A stretch of 64,000 nt of DNA from Hsuehochloa calcarea. Taxonomy: Eukaryota; Streptophyta; Magnoliopsida; Poales; Poaceae. A program made the position numbers and the translations under genes. The notes below the pieces were generated by a model that was given only the letters and a program-made list of their open reading frames with translations, was not told the origin of the DNA and searched no databases. The stretch covers positions 19,093,763 to 19,157,762 of the forward strand of contig CM070601.1 of the NCBI GenBank assembly GCA_036346395.1, given 5' to 3'. Below, piece after piece: positions 1 through 11,908 of this stretch. The first letter of the stretch is position 1; each line of letters opens with the position of its first letter.

Positions 1-604
1 TGTTCATTCATATTATTTGTTAAATCTTATGCTCACCTAATCTCAATAAAATTGGTTGTTTATAGTTTGGTAGAATCATGTAAGCAGGCTTGTGAATCCT
101 TGCATTCATTATATAACTCTAATTTTTCCAGAAATTGATTGCATTTTTGCATCCCTGCATGCATTCATCTAATACATTTTTCTCCAAATCGGGCAATTAG
201 AATTAGCAAAACAAGGGTTAAGTGAGACTACCAGCAACCCTGCTTTGTCTTCTCTAAGTCTGTAAATTATACTAGTTTACCATTTAACCAACCATTATGA
301 ACCCTCTCTTTAGGTAACCACTTCTCTCGTAGACAGTTGGTAGATTTTCATCCTACCGGAAGAAGAGGTGAAGCTCGACATGTTTGAAGTACTTTCGAAT
401 CAAGAAAGGAAAGGTTAAACAAAACTTTCCTGTTTAGAACCTAAAACTGAAGGATAGCCTCACATGATTCGGATTTGAGTTCGGGTTGTGAATAAAAATC
501 CGAAGTGTGACCCTAGGACCAAACCTAGCTAGATTGCCATAGCCTTTTGTCCTAATTTACGAACCACCTAATCTCGGGACGAGATTACATTTAAGGGGTA
601 GGTT
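1..604 (+). mobile_element. 3' end of the internal region of an LTR retrotransposon
   Basis: No reading frame survives here. The end of the stretch has the layout of a Ty3/gypsy internal end: an inverted repeat (TAATCTCG, loop GGA, CGAGATTA, 569-587), then a purine-rich tract (TTAAGGGGTAGG, 591-602), directly followed by TGTAACAGCCCC, a common grass gypsy LTR start. The tract would be the polypurine tract priming plus-strand synthesis. The rest of the element lies left of the window. The gypsy (Tekay/Del-like) assignment is inference from this junction and from the related LTR at 58545-62601, which is followed by an initiator-Met-tRNA primer site. Confidence 0.45.
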
Positions 605-1130
605 TGTAACAGCCCCAATTTTAATAAACAGTAATTATATGCATTTTATATTATATTTGTTATTTCTGAAGCATTTGCATAAATTTTGCATTTGTAAATA
701 TCCTAATCAAGTCTAATAGGTAACTCCAATCACAACTCCAAAGAGGGACAACAATTAATACTTATGAAATTCTCTGGGAAATAATTTAATTAAAAACCTT
801 ACAATGTTTATCATAAGTAACAATATTCTCAATACAAGTAACTCAAGAATTTATTTACATCAGATCATATTATGTTTTACAACTTTGAATAATTTACAAA
901 AATGTTAAAATAAAACTTGCATTGCATGTCGCCTAAAGCCTTCCTTGAAATCCTGCCAGTCCATCGTTGTCCAGCCAAACCATCTTCTTCGACCCAATCC
1001 GAAACACCATTTGCAGCTCCATAGTTCGCCAACCAATCAAAAGACTATTAGTTGTTCAAAAAGCAGTATAATAGAGTTAGAATAAAATAAATTGCCGTCA
1101 GTATACCATAGGAATCATTGCGGTTCCCAG

Positions 1131-1290
1131 ATCTACCTAGATTAGTTGGCACCTTGAGTATCGCGACTACCCATACCAACCTAGGTTAACCGGCATCTTG
1201 GCTTTTCAAGTCACCTAGGCTAACCCAGATTAGTCGGCACCGGGATACCCAAGATACCTAGACTAACCTAAGTAAATCGGCACCGTCTTA
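1131..1290 (+). repeat. Four degenerate ~40-bp tandem units inside the LTR
   Basis: The motif ACCTAGATTAGTTGGCACC recurs about four times with variation (first at 1135, last ending with GGCACCGTC near 1289). The homologous LTR at 49114-53626 has a single unit at the same place (49899-49922), so this is a local expansion in this copy. Confidence 0.6.
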
Positions 1291-1940
1291 TTTCCGTAGG
1301 TTCTCATCATTCGGCATTTAGGGAAATCCAAAACCTACGTATACTGAATTGCCTCAATTGTCGCAAATCCATTGCATAAGGAATTGCTAACCATTGATCA
1401 AATATGCCCAGCCCAAAAATATCTGGAGCCATCTGGATAATCACCAATGCATGGGCATCATTAGCAATTTTCCATGATGACTCATTCATTTCACCAAGCC
1501 AAGCACCGGTCAAAGCACCGACCCGACCAAGGCGACAGAAGCGCAGAGCGAGCCGGCAAAGCACCGAGGACAGCCACGACCCCTTCCAGATTTCCCAACC
1601 CATCGCAAAACCAGCGAAGCAACACAATTCCTCCCGGTGACCAATTCCCTCGGTAGACACCCATTTCCATCTCTTCTCGAAGCAAGAACCGAAGGCAAAA
1701 CCAGCCAAGCCGGCACACACAAACCCAACATCATTCAATGCACCACCGAAGGGAATCAAGAGGAAGACAACCAAAGCCAAGGCCAGGAGCAAATCATCAG
1801 GTCAAGCCAAGCCAAGCAAGCATCACTATCATCAATCGATCTTTGCACCAAGAAGGCAAGCCAAGCCAGCAGCAGCGAGACAGAGCAAGAGGAGGAAGGA
1901 AGCCAGGAGCAAGAGGAGGAAGGAACCAGGAGGGAGCACC

Positions 1941-4273
1941 TGTAACACCCCAGCCCAACACTGAGCCTAGAATGCTACCACTCTACACTTTACACTAATA
2001 ATTATTGACACACTATAAAATTACATCAAGAAATCATCAATAATCATTTCAATGGATCACAAGCGAACATGTAAATATGGATCAGCGACAATAAATAAGC
2101 AATGGGAATTATAACCAGGCAAATAATCCAAAGCAGCATCAACCAATGAATCCAAACTAATAAAGCAAATAGTCTAGTCCAAATGATATCCTAATCATTA
2201 TTCAATATCTAACATGTCCAAGTGTAAACCAATATGGAATGAAAAGATTATCATGGCGAATGATCATGTGATGTCCATGTGCTCTACTCGCTCTCAATTA
2301 CGGCATCCTCGAAGATCACCTAAAAACAACAGTAGAGCAAGGGTGAGTCCACGACTCAGCAAACACATCATATACAACGAACAATAATATATCAACAGCA
2401 TTCAATAACTTCATTATCATCACAGGTACTTCTATTAATATTCTCATTCATCAATCTCAAATATCAATGCAACTCTATTCTATATGTCCACATGCACTTC
2501 TTTCGCGTATACCGGTATAGCGTGAGTGAATGCTCGCGACAACATTCACTCTCAAGCCCGTTCCTCCAAAAGGATCGGGGACCTCCTCCACTCCCGTGGA
2601 GTTGTGATCATCAAGATCACCTTCTCTTATGCAAAGATGCTTATGAATGCAAACATGCAATCTCCATCATAAACATCATATCCAACTTTCCATCATGCTC
2701 ATCAACAAAGATATAAACATACCAATTCATTGTTTGCAATTAAACCAAATAAAAGCACAACAATAATGGTAATAGAAGATAAAGAAAACAGTGATCGATC
2801 ATTGATCGCTGTCTACCATGCACTTGCCTGTACTAGTTGCGACGCACAATTTGACTCGAAGATGGCAACAAGTACGACGCTTCTCCTACATTAAATACAC
2901 ACATCTCAATACAAGCTACAGCATCATAAGAACAACAATCAATATACATCGCTCCTACGCGTCCCCAAATATACCACGTTACGCCGGTATCGAAAAACTA
3001 CCCATTGCTGTCCGGTTACTAAAAAGAGCGTAACTTTTGACTCGAAAGTCCGATCATAACAAACCACCCCATTCTGGATTCTTCATAAAATTATCCACCT
3101 TTTCTTAGATTACGAAGACTTCTAATTAAACCATCTAACCCTCCGTATTTAGCCCAGAAAGCCGATCTGTCCGCTTCGGGACAGCAGTCTTCCAAATTTC
3201 ATAACTTTTGTTTTACTCAACCAAAATGCGTGTTCTCAGATCCTACAGAACCATTGGACAATTATCTACAACTTTCATGTAGATCAAAAACACTAATTAA
3301 TCTGTTTACTATTTTTAATAACCGATCTACCAAAACAGCGCCGAAAGGCGACAACCCTAAAAACAGCGGCCTTCTCAAAATCATAACTCGAAATCTACTT
3401 ATCCGATTGACGTAATAAAATATGCTAAAGAAAGCTATCGATAATATCTACAATTAACTAGTAGCTGACATTTTCAAAATTTGCCATTACGATATCCGAA
3501 TAAATAGTACAACATAACAGCGGGTTAAACAAATCTATTATTCGTCTCTTCGATTAGAAAATCTAAACCTCTCTAATTAATCTCAGTTATAATCTCTAAT
3601 TGACATAGCAAAACAGAGAGAACATGTATTAAAAACTAGCAAACCTCCACGCGGTAAGGGCTCGGCTCGGCGACGGCTATCGAGCGGCGAAAATCAAGAA
3701 GATAAACAATGCGCGAAGACGCAAACCGAAACCAAAGACAAGAGATCGAGCGGCGAGGACTCGGTGCGGTCGGCTCCACGCGCGAAGAACCCTCGGCGCA
3801 GCGCCTTTGAGGCAACGCAGGACACCGGCCACCGAATCGGCGACCACAAAGAAGACCGAGCGGCAAGAATGGGAATAGCGGCGCACGCGAGAACGCTGCA
3901 AAGACAAAGAAGACCGCACGGCAGAAAAAGCGGTGCGATCCACACGCACAGCAGCGCATGCACGCGGCAGATCGCCTGTGCAGAGAGACTGGCGGTGGGG
4001 ACTCAGCGCGCCTGGTAGTGGAAAACAAAGAAAAACGGCGGTGGTTTGGAAAAAATAGAAAAGAAGCTAGGGTTTTCTAAAGACTCCACAATCCATTTAT
4101 ATAGTCCCAAAAATTCCGAAAATCCTATTTTCCAAAATTCTTTTTATTGAATTACGCTCAAGCCCTTAATTCTTTAACTAATTAATTTACTTATTGATAC
4201 CATTTAATTAATTACGCTCCGACCCTTAAGACGCGATTAATAATATTTATAATATTTTCGTGGTATTCTGACA
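1941..4273 (-). repeat. Antisense LTR, probably solo, nested in the larger LTR
   Basis: Read on the minus strand it runs from TGTCAGAATACC (4273) to GGGGTGTTACA (1941), giving TG...CA ends. On the minus strand there is a TATA box (CTATATAAAT, about 4095-4104) and, 403 bp before the 3' end, the same type of hairpin seen in the other LTRs. The surrounding LTR resumes after it with a block (about 4490-4530, AGAGAGGGAGATC...TACCTCAG) matching 50840-50880. I see no clean 5-bp target duplication (GCACC left, AAGAT right), so the right boundary may be off by a few tens of bases. The region 3640-4020 is GC-rich and gives long frames on both strands that I treat as spurious. Confidence 0.45.
2344..2358 (-). 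other. LTR 3'-end hairpin, copy 1
   Basis: Stem TGAGTC/GACTCA with a 3-base loop, in the antisense LTR, about 400 bp before its 3' end. Same position class as the copies at 7113, 14421, 53197 and 62146. Confidence 0.6.
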
Positions 4274-7112
4274 AAGATGAGAAGGGCACGAGAGGAGCAC
4301 CAAGACGGCCAAAGATCGCTACCCTCTTCTTCCCAAACCCAAGTCCCAGTAAGAGGTAACCCCAGTACCCATCATCATGCACATCACTTGCACATCATCA
4401 ATCATCAGATTTCAATAGAATCAACCCAGATATCAGTAGAACAATCAGTATAGCTCTCAGTTCATTTTCATCATCACAGAGCAGTAGGGGTAGGGTAGAG
4501 AGGGAGATCAGTCGAGGTCTTACCTCAGTGGCAACCGAACCCAACACCCACCTCCACCATCAGTAGCATTCACCACCTCAGATGGACCTCCATGAACATG
4601 CATTCATAAATAATCAATAAGCATTAATCCTGAAATCAACTGGTTTTGCTAAAAATCAACCTATCTGAAATCAATTAGAACGGGGGAAACTGAGTCCAGT
4701 AGCAGGCCGAGCCAAGAACGAGCGGCCGAGTAGCTGAGGGCGGTTCTGGAGGAGCCAAGGCGGCCGGCGGCCGGGAGGCCGAGCCACCAACCAAGAAGAC
4801 TGAGTAGGCCACGCCGTGGTGAGCTTCGGACCGAACGAGTAGGGGACCCGATCCCGAGGAAAACCAGATCCGGCCGGACTGGGCCTTGAGGAGAACTTCG
4901 GCGGGCGCGCGCGCGCAAGCCACCGAGGGGAGGAGTAGCGCAGAGGACCTTAAGGCGGCGCAGCCTCGGCGCGCGGGAGGAGGAGGCGTGGGAGAAGGTG
5001 TAGGGTCGCCGAGGAGAGAGCAATGAGCCGGGAGTGAGGGAGCCCGGGGCGGCGTGGCGTCGGCGACTAGCGGTGGCGCGTGCAGGAGCGCAGAGCCAGT
5101 GGCGCGCCTGAGAGGAAGCGAGAGAGACCGAGAGAGTCGGGGAAGCCGAGGGTGAAGGGAGAAGAGAATCGGCTGAGGAGATAAGAAAGAGAAGGGAGAG
5201 TGTCGGCCGAAGAATAAGGAAGGGAGAGAGTGATGTGATTTGGGTTAAGGTTAGAAATTAGTGGTTAAGTGATGAATAAAAATTGGAATTAAAGAATTAG
5301 TGTAAATAAATTTCAGTATATAGTAATGGCTATAGTTTTAGCTGTTTAAATTGATGTTAATTAGTAAGGACTATTAATACCATATAAATATTGCAATCGA
5401 TCTAAGTTTAAGTCGCCCGTTGTGGTTGTATACCTAGAATGCCTGGAGAGAGTGTTTGTGAGTGCTAGGTGTCCTGTTAAGGAAAACAACATCACCTAAA
5501 CTCTAGGTATTGTCAGTCATTGTAATTCCACCAGAAATTGAATTAACTTTAACCAGTCCTTAAGAAATTGAATTTTTATTAAATTAAAATCTATACTTAA
5601 ATGCATCTAGAATCATAACCTCATTAAAATGTATTTATCATACATTTTTGAGCATTTTGGATTTCTCGATTTTGTTGGTATTTATTTGCTTTTGTATTTT
5701 CTCTCTAGATTACGAATTGTGCGACGGAAACAATAACGCATCCGAGAGTGAACAAGTGGACATTCCATAAGGCAAGCTTCCTCTCTGCACCATGTTGATC
5801 CCAATTTTTGAACTGTAGATTTACAAAACACAGTGATACTGTTGCATGCTAATTTTCTTAAAAATTAATTGTGATCTGTCAATAGGTAGTTATAACCTGA
5901 CAATTGTGGTTTACCTTGAATTGATCATACACTCAACCTAAGGTAGTTTGTGGTGATATAATACTTAATTTCAATTTTGCTTAGCCATGCAGTCCATAGA
6001 ACGGTAGTGTTTGGCAGGCTTATCTTGTCAAACCTGGGGAACAACAAATACATTTTTATTTTTGTTGATTCTTTGTTCATTTTATTTAAATCTGAAATGA
6101 ATCTAAATCTTGTTGTTAAACTTAATTCAAATCTGGACAAGTGGATGCTAGTGATGGTGCCTAGTGCGAGAATGGGAACTGTGGATGTCTTATGCAGGTT
6201 GATTAAGGACCGAACTCGACGGCCCAATTCAAGCCCCAGCGTACTTCCACACGCGATGTATGGGCGCTGTTTGGTTAAGTAAAGGGTTAATATTATTGAG
6301 TTGGATCTGGGAGAGTAAGGACATGTGTATTGATTTCATATGGCATAGATGCTTAAGTCTTGGGCCGTGTCGTATGCCATGTGGAGCTTATATCGATATC
6401 GGATGTTCTTAGAAGGGTAAGGCGTAGATGTGTTACATCGCATGTACGTACCTTGAGGCCCGATCATGATGTAATATGTGTGGCTAACACGAGTTTGCAT
6501 TTAATTGACTGGTCGGCATTCCTGTACAACATGTGAACCTCGGTTGAATATATGCTATCGATCGTTGTTTAAGCGGGATCGATTTCACATGGGTCATCCA
6601 ACTCAATAGTGTTAACTTGTTGAAAAATACCGAATTTTAGTTTACCCTACGGCATACCAAAGGAAGTGTGCTATTGTTCTAGATGGCTTACGGGCTAACT
6701 AAATCGTGTGGGTAAAGATGTACACCCTGCGGATTAAAACTATTCGAATAGCCGTGTCCACGGTTACGGACAACGCTTGGATTGATGTCACCTGTATAGA
6801 ATTTTCTCTAATTTGGGTTTTGGGAATTATTAATTTCGGCATGATAGTGAGTCATGCAATGTATTGCTAGTGGTTGTGGCCACTTGATTTTGATACCAAT
6901 TATGATCATGCTTTCATTTATTTATTGTTTTAGTCCAAATTGATTTATAAAATGCCTTGCTAAAACTTAGTAAATGTAGGTTAAGATGTATTGCTTTCTG
7001 CAAAATTTAACTATTATAACCTTCCTGTTGTTAACCTTATGCATCTACAAATTCTAATCCTTTGTATAGGACCTCTCAGACACTTTATTTTAAATAGTTT
7101 GTGTAAGTCTTG

Positions 7113-7133
7113 CTGAGTACCTTTCGTACTCAG
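7113..7133 (+). other. LTR 3'-end hairpin, copy 2
   Basis: Stem CTGAGTAC/GTACTCAG (8 perfect pairs), loop CTTTC, 447 bp before the LTR end. Followed by a GTTGCAGG sequence. Confidence 0.65.
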
Positions 7134-7560
7134 TGGAATTGTCCACTTGTTGCAGGTAAAGAACGCTCTAGCAATATTTCAAATTGAAGCGATTACGGGG
7201 AAACTTCGGCTTTAATCCCAGTCAAGTTGCCCTTGGGTTGTGGCGCTCCACTGGGAAGTTTATTTTATTACTTCCTTTTTCATTTATGATTTACTTAATG
7301 TTTCCGCTGTAAATTTTTATTAATATATTCCAATCGTGTATGCTTGTGATATAATGTTGTAAGGATATGTCTATGTTAGCGACTCATCACGGAGCTAACA
7401 TGAGAGGCATATCAGGAACTGAATATTGGAATTGTACCTTGTTAATGATTATACTTCTAGTATTATTTTTAATTGAGACTTGATTGTTCTTGATTAAAAA
7501 TTTTACTTTTGGTATGATTATTAATTTGGTATAAACCTCCAATATTCCGGGGTCCTCACA

Positions 7561-9044
7561 GCAATGCATGAAGAGCTAAAGAACTTCATATGAAATAATA
7601 TTTGGACAATGGTAGAGAGACCCAAGAAGCACAACGTAATTGGCACAAAATGGGTCTTCCACAATAAACAAGATGAAAATGGAGTTGTGGTAAGAAACAA
7701 GGCAAGGTTAGTCGCTCAAGGGTATACTCAAGTCGAGAATTTGGATTACGATGAAACTTTTGCACTAGTAGCTAGACTTGAGTCTATTCACATATTACTT
7801 GCATTTGCATTGAGTTTTGATATTAAATTATTTCAAATGGATGTTAAAAGTGCTTTCTTAAATGGTAAAATAACCGAACTTGTACATGTTGAATAACATC
7901 CGAGTTTTGAAGATCCTCAAAATCTTAATCATGTGTATAAACTCTCCAATGCGCTATATGGCTTAAAACAAGCTCCTAGAGCATTGTATGAGTGCCTTCG
8001 AGATTTTTTACTCTCAAAAGGATTCAAAATTGAAAAGGTTGATACAATATTATTTATCAAGATCATTGATGATGATTTCTTTGTATGTCAAATTTATGTT
8101 GATGATATCATATTTGGGTCTACTAACAAAGACTTTTGCAAGGAGCTTGGTAATATAATATCTAGTGAGTTTGAAATATCTATGATCGCAGAGCTAAGCT
8201 ATTTTCTTGGACTTCAAATCAAGCAACTCAAAGATGGGACAGTCATAAGCCAAATGAAGTATGTGAAGGATTTATTCAAGAATTTTGGCATGGAGGACGC
8301 AAAACCAATCAAAACTCCCATGGCGACAAATGGACATCATGATCTCAATGAGGGAGGTAAACCGGTAGATTTAAAGCTTTATAGATCCATGATTGGTAGT
8401 TTGCTTTATCTTACTGCATCTATGCCCAATATCATGTTTAGTGTTTGCATGTTTTCAAGCATCTCCAAAAGAGTGTCATTTGATGGCTGTAAAAATAATT
8501 TTAAGATATTTAAAGTATTCCTCTAGCATTGGCTTGTGGTATCCTAAAGGTGCTAAATTGATTTAATAGGATATTCGAATTCGATTATGCGGGTTGTAAA
8601 GTGGATAGAAAGGGCACCTTCGAGAGTTGTCAATTTTTAGAAGGATCTTTAGTTTCATGGTCTTCCAAGAAACAAAACTCCGTAGCCCTTTCCACCGCTG
8701 AAGACGAGTATATTTATGTGGGTAGTTGTTGTGCACATTTATTATGGATGAGGGAAGCTTTAATGGATTATGGAATTAAATTCGATAAAATGCATCTTTT
8801 GTGTGATAATGATAGTGCTGTGAAGATAGCCAATAGCCCAGTCCAACACTCAAGAACCAAACATATAGATATTCACCACCATTTCTTGAGAGATCATGTG
8901 AGTAAGGGAGATATTGTCATTAGCCACATCCGGACCGAAGACCAACTTGCCGATATCTTCACCAAGCCATTAGATGAAAGCCGTTTTTGCTCCTTGAGGA
9001 ATGAGTTAAATGTCAATGTCATAGATCATTCTAGTGTTGCTTGA
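7561..9044 (+). pseudogene. Copia pol remnant: reverse transcriptase and RNase H
   Basis: Reverse transcriptase begins mid-domain (AMHEEL at 7561) and continues with GTKWVF, KARLVAQGY, QMDVKSAFLNG and ALYGLKQAPRA. The catalytic YVDD is present at about 8096-8107. RNase H follows (SWSSKKQNSVALSTAEDEY), with the terminal block TKHIDIHHHFLRDHV and the DQLADIFTKPLD motif to the stop at 9042-9044. Breaks seen: in-frame TGA at 7591-7593, TAA at 7894-7896, and loss of frame between about 8460 and 8600 at the RT/RNase H junction. The closest known family by eye is the Sirevirus/Maximus lineage (FEDPQNLNHVYKLS-type motif). It is not functional. Confidence 0.85.
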
Positions 9045-10102
9045 AACTCATACCTCATGAAAACTTGCTCTTTTTTAGTTCCTTTTGGTGTATTTGTAAA
9101 AATAGTGTCAAAATCTGTGTTAAAATATTTATTTGATTAAAAACTATGTTCATTTGAGTTTATTATACCTATCTCATGCATAATGATCCTCTAAATTATT
9201 TATTGAGTGTTTATTATAAAGGATCATTTGCATTCTGGCAAAATTTTGAAACTTTCAGGCAAAACGGTAATACTGCATTTTAACGCCATTACTACGCTCT
9301 TCTATATGGGTTGGTGTAGCATTCACCAGAGACCAACTCGAAGACGCGATCGAAAAGCGTACTCGAAAGGGACTTGAAAACGATTCGAAAATGTACTCGA
9401 AAGTGTACTCGAAGACGTGGTTGAAAAACATACTCGAAGACATGGTCGAAACCAGCATGGTCGAAAATGTGGTCGAAAACCAACGTGGTCGAAAACCTAC
9501 CGTCTGTAAATGTGGTGCTACCAAAATTTTGGTACTACTGGCATGAATATGCGGTACTATCGTGTTGGTTGGTGAATCGGATTAACTACCTTTACACGAG
9601 TTTTTAACCTACCTTATCCTCTCAACTAGTCATTCCACCAACTCTCTCTCTCTCTCTCTCTCCCGAGTTCGAACCTCCAAGAACTCCACTAGAGATCTAT
9701 TGATTCTGTGAAGTTTTCTCGAAACCGTTTGTTGGAAGGATCTTCTGTGATCATATCTCTTCCAATCCCTGAGGTTTTTCCCCTGATTCATTCGATTCTC
9801 ATCTACTTTTGGATCTATCTCTTTTATTGGGTTTGTACCAAAATGTGCATGATTAAATCAATTTCTCTTGAGAAAAATGGTAGTAATTAGTGTTTGATGA
9901 CCTATTATGTCGATTAGATGGATTCTCTCCGGTCAAACACTAGTTAAAATCAAAGTCGAAGGAGAACCATAATTTGTTTTCTGTAACTGCGGTACTACCG
10001 CCCCATGGTTGCCGGTACTACCGCTCCAGAAGAGAAAAATTGATTTAATCATTCTCTTTTGCATAAAACCTATTCTGATCATCTCTTCTCATCTTAGCAA
10101 TC
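9045..10102 (+). other. Sirevirus spacer between pol and the extra ORF
   Basis: No gene seen. It holds an array of short CTCGAAAA / GTCGAAAA repeats (about 9331-9500), a CT microsatellite (about 9641-9662), and scattered GGTACTACCG words of the kind found in the 3' LTR. Two minus-strand frames over the array are low-complexity shadows. Confidence 0.6.
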
Positions 10103-11361
10103 ATGCCGAGAATGAATACAACATCTCTTCACAAAGGGGGCACTCTTGATGGAGATTCCCAAGAGCGATATGATCCTCCCAGTCCTTCTCGCCAAAAGAA
10201 ACCTACAAGGAAGGCAGCAGCTAGAAGACCTCCAAGAGAAGCTAGCAACTCAGAGACAGAATCCTCTCGAGAAGAAACTACAAGCAATGAGGAGATGGGC
10301 GAGGCCGAAGAGCCTCAAGTTGACCTCATGCTGATTCCAAGTGAGAAATACGCTCTCCTTCGACAAGTCAATCAGTTTGAGCAACCTGGCAATACAATAG
10401 ATGTGAGATTCCACACAAGATTTCAACAAGTATTTATGAATCTCTATAGTCCAAACTGGCAATTCATTGATCACACGTATGTGGATTGGGCTCATTTGAA
10501 CTCACTCGATAAGTATGATAGAGCCTATATGATATTTCAGAATGTCGGTCTACATGACCTTGTGGCCTTGAAGTGTGATTATAATGAGGAAATCATATGA
10601 CAATTCTATGCTATAGTGCATGTGTCAGAATCTCTTGATCATTTGATATGGATGACAGGAACCCAAAGATATCAAGCCTTCAAGGCTGATTTTGAAAGAG
10701 TTGTGAGAACTTATATGGGGACCCAAGAAAAATTATATGACAGAGAAGCCCTAAGGATTCCAGCTTATAGGTAGTTCATGATGAAGATGTCAACTTTGTG
10801 CCTGGTAGGATTAGAGGCCTTCTCCCTTTGCCCAGCTTGGTCAACAGGATAATCAACTACACCTTTTTCCCCAAGAGTGAAAAGTTTGATGCCATTCAAG
10901 GGTATGCCTGGAACATCATTAATAATATCATGAATGATATAAAGTTTGATGTAGTTGATGTGATCATAAAAGATATCAATATCTCTAAGAATGACAGAGT
11001 CAAAAGAATATATTTTGCGCCATATATTATGGCACTCTTCTTGAGAGTGACTTAGTTTAAAGAAGCAAGGCCCGGAGTACACAAGGCTTACAAGCCTAGG
11101 GAAGGAGCTCTAATGCCCGCATCTATACCTCCTCATGCTCCAGCAGCACCTCCAGAAGATCAAGCTTCACTTCTTTCAGTTTAATGGAAATTTGAGAGTC
11201 ACAGCAACGATTGGAATAAAATCAACAAAGGTTGGAGGAAGCCCAAACAGAGACCAACAGTAGGATTGCCACTTTGACTGATCAGGTCCAGTCCCTTCAG
11301 CAATCCTTGTCTACTCCAGCTTACTATAGACTTCGTCGCCTCAACACTCCTCCTCAAGACT
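10103..11361 (+). pseudogene. Decayed extra ORF downstream of Sirevirus pol (env-like position)
   Basis: The first open segment (10103-10600) starts MPRMNTTSLHKGGTL, is rich in Ser, Arg and Glu for about 75 residues, and then has an ordered region (FHTRFQQVFMNLYSPNWQF...). It is interrupted by TGA (10598-10600), runs on in the same frame to a TAG near 10774, and continues in another frame at about 10798-11055 (GRIRGLLPLPSLVNRIINY). A proline/alanine-rich tail and a short heptad-like stretch (LTDQVQSLQQSL, about 11268-11303) follow. Position and composition match the third ORF of Sireviruses, sometimes called env-like. No signal peptide or obvious membrane segment is visible, so an envelope function is not supported by this sequence. 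I do not recognise a catalytic motif. Confidence 0.6.
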
Positions 11362-11383
11362 AATCCCTTTTTGGTTCTTGATG

Positions 11384-11908
11384 CCAAAGGGGGGAGAAGA
11401 AAGAAGAAGAAGAAAGAAGAAAAGAAGGAAGAAAAAGAAGGAAGAAATGAAGACTAGGTTGAAAGTTTTAGGGAAGCTTTTAAGGATTAGCCTTTAAGGG
11501 TTTTTGGGTATCTTATTAACCTTTTTTACTATTTTTTCGAACAAGGTGTTTAATGTCTTTAAGACTTGTTATGTTGCATTGAGTGTTTTTGCTTAATGAT
11601 ATTTCAAGCATCTTTTATTGATTATCCTTGATTCTTGCTTGAATGATCATATAAATATTATTCCTCATAATAAATAAATAAAGGAAACTCGGCCAAAATT
11701 TCCAATAATCCAAATGTGCATGAAATTCACTTCATGAACCTTGATGCACATATTTAAGGGAACTTTCTTTATTTGTTGATTAACATTGAGTGCAACAATT
11801 TTATTGTCTCCATTGATGTCAAATCAAAAATTGTTGCAAATATTATGTCAAAATCTTTCATATACTTATATTGTTTGGGTTGTCATCAATTTCAAAAAAA
11901 TGGGGAGA
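11384..11908 (+). other. Multiple polypurine tracts before the Sirevirus 3' LTR
   Basis: The first tract (CCAAAGGGGGGAGAAG at 11384) opens a 65-bp AG-only stretch to about 11450. The last tract (AAAAAAATGGGGAGA, about 11894-11908) touches the LTR start. Repeated polypurine tracts are a known Sirevirus trait. Between them is AT-rich sequence with no gene. Confidence 0.7.

Larger units (their letters stand above)
605..7560 (+). repeat. 3' LTR (about 4.6 kb without nested insertion)
   Basis: The LTR starts TGTAACAGCCCC right after a polypurine tract and ends GGGGTCCTCACA at 7560, abutting Sirevirus pol sequence. It shares blocks with two other + sense LTRs. Near the start, an AATAARCAGTAATTA block matches 49114 onward. 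About 860-1320 matches 49640-49990. About 6650-6780 matches 61700-61830, including AAACTATTCGAATAGCC. Removing the nested LTR (1941-4273) leaves about 4.62 kb, close to the 4.51 kb of the LTR at 49114-53626. A conserved hairpin sits 447 bp before the 3' end. The target duplication would be GCAAT (7561-7565), but the left copy is outside the window. Confidence 0.55.

Noticed and set aside
3636..4028. 130-codon minus-strand frame with Cys/Phe-rich sequence
   Set aside because: It lies in GC-rich LTR sequence downstream of the antisense TATA box, with overlapping frames on the other strand and no recognisable domain.
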